Below, piece after piece: positions 61,596-64,000 of a stretch of DNA of 64,000 bases. The stretch's first letter is position 1. Each line of letters begins with the position of its first letter. A model generated the notes under the pieces. It worked only from the letters and a program-made list of their open reading frames with translations. It was not told the origin of the DNA and did not search any database. Source of the stretch: Paenibacillus tritici (GTDB taxonomy: Bacteria; Bacillota; Bacilli; Paenibacillales; Paenibacillaceae); NCBI RefSeq assembly GCF_013204885.1, contig NZ_JABMKX010000015.1, positions 1-64,000 of the forward strand. The letters run 5' to 3'. The position numbers and the translations under genes are program-made.

Positions 61596-62378
61596 CTAAG
61601 CTTCTTGTCCTACAGTTTCGTCTTCGATGCCGAGTTCTTCCTTAATCCATTCATAACCATCCGCTTCCAGTCTGTGAGCCAGCTCAGGGCCGCCGGATTT
61701 GACAATCCGTCCCTGCATCATGACATGCACATAATCAGGCTTGATGTAATTAAGCAAACGCTGATAGTGGGTAATAATCAGGAATCCGCGTTCCGGACTG
61801 CGCATGGTGTTCACACCATCGGCAACAATTTTGAGTGCGTCGATATCAAGGCCGGAGTCAATTTCGTCAAGAATGACGATCTTAGGGTCCAGCATCATCA
61901 TTTGCAGAATTTCGTTACGTTTCTTCTCCCCGCCGGAGAAGCCTTCATTCAGATAACGGTGCAGGAATTCAGGGTTCATATCCAGTTCTTTCATTTTGGC
62001 TTCCATCTGGCGGATGAAGCGGATCAGTGAGATCTCGCTGCCCTCTTCACGGCGCGAGTTGATCGCACTGCGCAGGAAGTCGGAGTTCGTCACTCCGCTG
62101 ATTTCACTTGGATACTGCATGCCGAGGAACAGACCGGCGCGGGCGCGCTCATCCACTGCCATCTCCAGCAGATCTTCACCTTCAAGCGTAGCTGTACCTT
62201 CTGTAACCACATACTTGGGATGACCCATCAGAGCTGAGGCCAGCGTACTTTTACCAGTACCGTTCGGTCCCATCACGGCGTGGATTTCCCCGCCCTTCAT
62301 CTGAAGGTTGATCCCCTTCAGAATTTCTTTTCCTTCAATCGTCGCTTTCAGTCCCTCAATGACAAAATCTGCTGCCAT
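61596..62378 (-). CDS. sufC: Fe-S cluster assembly ATPase SufC
   Basis: About 260 aa. ABC-type ATPase with Walker A GPNGTGKST, signature FSGGEKKR, and Walker B IVILDEIDSGLD. The start at 62378 follows GGAGGG; the longer frame to 62432 has none. First gene of the operon. Drives conformational change of SufB/SufD. Confidence 0.97.
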   Translation of the reverse strand: MAADFVIEGLKATIEGKEILKGINLQMKGGEIHAVMGPNGTGKSTLASALMGHPKYVVTEGTATLEGEDLLEMAVDERARAGLFLGMQYPSEISGVTNSDFLRSAINSRREEGSEISLIRFIRQMEAKMKELDMNPEFLHRYLNEGFSGGEKKRNEILQMMMLDPKIVILDEIDSGLDIDALKIVADGVNTMRSPERGFLIITHYQRLLNYIKPDYVHVMMQGRIVKSGGPELAHRLEADGYEWIKEELGIEDETVGQEA

Positions 62379-62480
62379 AATTATTATTCCCTCCATTGAT
62401 CGATTTGCGAAATCAGAAAGTTGTATTGTCACAGGTTAACCCTGATTACAAGCAATTAGATTTTATATCACATTATAATT

Positions 62481-62509
62481 ATTATAAATTGAATCAGGAT
62501 GATTATCAA
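62481..62509 (-). promoter_or_regulatory. suf operon promoter
   Basis: Minus strand TTGATA (62504-62509), 17-bp spacer, TATAAT (62481-62486), giving a ~95-base leader before sufC. A Fur-like box covers the -35. Confidence 0.8.
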
Positions 62510-62518
62510 TGATTCTCA
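62500..62518 (-). promoter_or_regulatory. Fur-like box over the suf -35 element
   Basis: Minus strand TGAGAAT-C-ATTGATA-ATCA, close to the 7-1-7 Fur core TGATAAT-N-ATTATCA. It covers the -35 hexamer, a repressing position. Confidence 0.6.
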
Positions 62519-62551
62519 CTAATTTTATTACATCGGCCCTTTTTAATCAAA

Positions 62552-63580
62552 TTAATTAATGGTTATCTTCACTGCGTGCGGAGGAAAACCGGAATTTGAA
62601 TACCGCTGATGTTCCCCTGCTTCAAGCACTGCGACGATCCGTTCCAGCGGACGAAGCCCGAAGGACTCGCACCGCTTCCGGTCATAGACCCATTCCGGAA
62701 TCCTGCGGCGTAAGTGCCACCCTTCGGACTGGGCCAGCAGTTGAAAATTCTGGATCAAGCTGCACACCGCCGCATAATCCTCGTCCTGCTTGTGCGGGTC
62801 TGCCTCTTCTCTGGCTACGACCAGAAGGAATGGCGGGGAAGGTGCCTCTTCAGAGAACAGCAGTTTGCCTGCGGCCTCTGTCTTATCCCCCGTCACATAG
62901 ATGAACCGCCAAGGCTCCCGCATCCCGTCATTCGGCGCCCAGACCGCCTCGTTCAGCAGCTTCTGGATATTTTGTTCAGAGAAGGGGGCGGCCACGGTAT
63001 GTATGCTGCCGCCTTCACCGATGGTAGTCCAGCTCCGTTCTGCCGGTGTTCTTTTTCGTCCTCGCGGTGCTTTGTCGAAGTAGCCTATTTCCAAAATCCC
63101 GGCAAACCTCTCTCCTTCACGCCAACCGATGAGCTTATAGAACGATTCGCTCAGAATCATGGGATCTGAGTACCACAGCATACCCAGTCCTTGTTCCCAG
63201 CCCAGAAGCTGAACAGTCTGCATGATACTGCAGACCGCGGCGTAATTCTCGTCCCGTTCCCGCTCTGTGCCGGCGGACTCGGCAATGAAGATCACATGAG
63301 CGGGAGTCCCCGTGATTTGCTTTTTTAGAAGATCTGTCATTGGGGCAGGAAGGAGCTTCCCGAGACGGCTGCCTGTCACCTTCGCGATCATGGATTCAGC
63401 CAGCTTTTCACGGGAATCGGGAGTGCCAAAGTAAAGACAGCGCCAGTGCGGCGTTCCTTCGGCCTCGTATAAGCCAGCTGCTTCGTTCAGCAGGGCAACA
63501 ATCCGTTCTTGTTCAACCGGTGCAGCGCTGAATCTCCTAATAGTCCGCCGTTCTCTAACGGTAGTGAACACATCCTTCAT
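62552..63580 (-). CDS. Double-domain nitroreductase-family protein
   Basis: About 342 aa, nearly twice the usual ~200. The first nitroreductase module starts FTTVRERRTIRRFSAAPV and has DENYAAVCSIMQTVQLLGWEQGLGMLW. The second starts NIQKLLNEAVWAPNDGMREPWRFIYV and has DEDYAAVCSLIQNFQLLAQSEGWHLRR. A single-chain version of the normal FMN-binding homodimer is the natural reading. Start at 63580, chosen for GGGGGG six bases upstream; ATG 63586 is too close to it. Divergent from a MarR-family gene. Confidence 0.88.
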   Translation of the reverse strand: MKDVFTTVRERRTIRRFSAAPVEQERIVALLNEAAGLYEAEGTPHWRCLYFGTPDSREKLAESMIAKVTGSRLGKLLPAPMTDLLKKQITGTPAHVIFIAESAGTERERDENYAAVCSIMQTVQLLGWEQGLGMLWYSDPMILSESFYKLIGWREGERFAGILEIGYFDKAPRGRKRTPAERSWTTIGEGGSIHTVAAPFSEQNIQKLLNEAVWAPNDGMREPWRFIYVTGDKTEAAGKLLFSEEAPSPPFLLVVAREEADPHKQDEDYAAVCSLIQNFQLLAQSEGWHLRRRIPEWVYDRKRCESFGLRPLERIVAVLEAGEHQRYSNSGFPPHAVKITIN

Positions 63581-63624
63581 CTTCATCCCCCCAAAATATC
63601 GTTTGGTGTCCAATAATTAATATT

Positions 63625-63638
63625 GTTTACCAGTTAAC
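63625..63638. promoter_or_regulatory. Candidate MarR operator, site 1
   Basis: GTTTACCAGTTAAC, repeated with three changes at 63724-63737. It lies ~45 bp upstream of the nitroreductase start and contains the perfect palindrome AGTTAACT. Confidence 0.5.
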
Positions 63639-63723
63639 TATATTTTGAATGAAATACGATGTCAAATGGTTTCATTTAATTTAAAACCATTGTTCTATTA
63701 TAAATAACTTGTCTGTGAAGTTA

Positions 63724-63737
63724 GTTTACACGTTAAT
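63724..63737. promoter_or_regulatory. Candidate MarR operator, site 2
   Basis: GTTTACACGTTAAT, ~50 bp upstream of the MarR-family start and 99 bp from site 1. Confidence 0.5.
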
Positions 63738-63788
63738 CATTTCGAGTTAGAATAAAGATACTTCTACAGAAAGGAGATGCTGAGCCCT

Positions 63789-64000
63789 ATGCATTCTTCT
63801 GAAGGACTTAAGCGGCTGCTGTATGACCGGTTTCTCCACCTCTCCCATTTAGTTGAAGAGACCTTTGCAACCGAAATGGATGCATTTACGGATCTCACAC
63901 GGAAGCACGGAATTACTCTCACTTCAACCAGCTTGACCAGTATTCATGTCATCGACTGTATCGGCAAGCACGAGCCTGTGAACAGCACTACCATTGCGGA
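63789..64000 (+). CDS. MarR-family regulator, N-terminal part (runs off the window)
   Basis: The first 70 codons, MHSSEGLKRLLYDRFLHLSH then LTSTSLTSIHVIDCIGKHEPVNSTTIA, match the first helices and the start of the winged helix of a MarR protein (HVIDCIG..EPVN.TTIA). AAAGGAG lies 12 bases upstream of the ATG. It is divergent from the nitroreductase gene and probably its regulator. Confidence 0.8.
   Translation, partial: MHSSEGLKRLLYDRFLHLSHLVEETFATEMDAFTDLTRKHGITLTSTSLTSIHVIDCIGKHEPVNSTTIA

Overview
The window looks like a chromosomal segment from a spore-forming, moderate-GC Firmicute, most likely Paenibacillus. The support is a cotJABC spore-coat operon, abrB with Spo0A boxes, several YesM/YesN two-component pairs next to Lpl/Ytc-type sugar ABC transporters, a sufCDSUB operon, LicT/BglP with RNA antiterminator sites, and many small proteins and intergenic repeats of a Paenibacillus type. 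The assignment rests on gene content and order; no ribosomal RNA is present.

Layout. 1-3.5 kb: a possible group II intron end at the left edge, then an FAD oxidoreductase and an orphan YesN-type regulator, then a HAD phosphatase. 3.6-6.2 kb: abrB, a MarR regulator, and a bactofilin-like protein with a small membrane partner. 6.3-15.7 kb: an alpha-galactoside locus with a GH36 enzyme, a solute-binding lipoprotein, a YesN/YesM pair and divergently transcribed permeases. 15.7-16.7 kb: a repeat nest with a 51-bp tandem array, a broken IS1182 transposase and inverted copies of a structured repeat. 16.7-29.2 kb: a VOC protein and a beta-galactoside locus (GH35, solute-binding protein, LplC/LplB permeases, YesN/YesM, GH2). 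29.3-38.2 kb: a run of single genes (CapA-like phosphoesterase, DUF1877, methyltransferase, epimerase, aldo/keto reductase, two TetR regulators, quinone oxidoreductase, YmcC-like membrane protein, DUF1349, a small basic His/Ser-rich protein). 38.3-41.2 kb: a Ser/Thr kinase, a second 51-bp tandem array, and cotJABC. 41.5-49.4 kb: a CNNM/CorC-type membrane protein, YfkAB radical SAM protein, two HD-GYP proteins, UppP, a YunD-like phosphoesterase and an orphan MoaD/ThiS protein. 49.5-52.6 kb: the bglP and licT beta-glucoside PTS. 53.1-56.8 kb: a heterodimeric ABC exporter resembling BmrCD. 57.2-62.5 kb: sufCDSUB. 62.5-64 kb: a double-domain nitroreductase and the start of a divergent MarR regulator.

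How it fits together. Three carbohydrate systems dominate: alpha-galactosides, beta-galactosides and related oligosaccharides, and beta-glucosides. The two ABC systems each carry a membrane sensor and an AraC-type response regulator that probably activate their own transporter. The PTS is controlled by LicT through two RAT/terminator pairs that can be read directly. Non-coding DNA is unusually rich in structure: two 51-bp-period arrays that appear to be diverged members of one family, at least five copies of a palindromic interspersed repeat, a perfect 30-bp palindrome at a TetR divergent promoter, three Spo0A boxes at abrB and a Fur-like box over the suf -35 element. Starts were moved from the longest reading frame wherever a Shine-Dalgarno site decided the matter; several genes appear to start with TTG or GTG.
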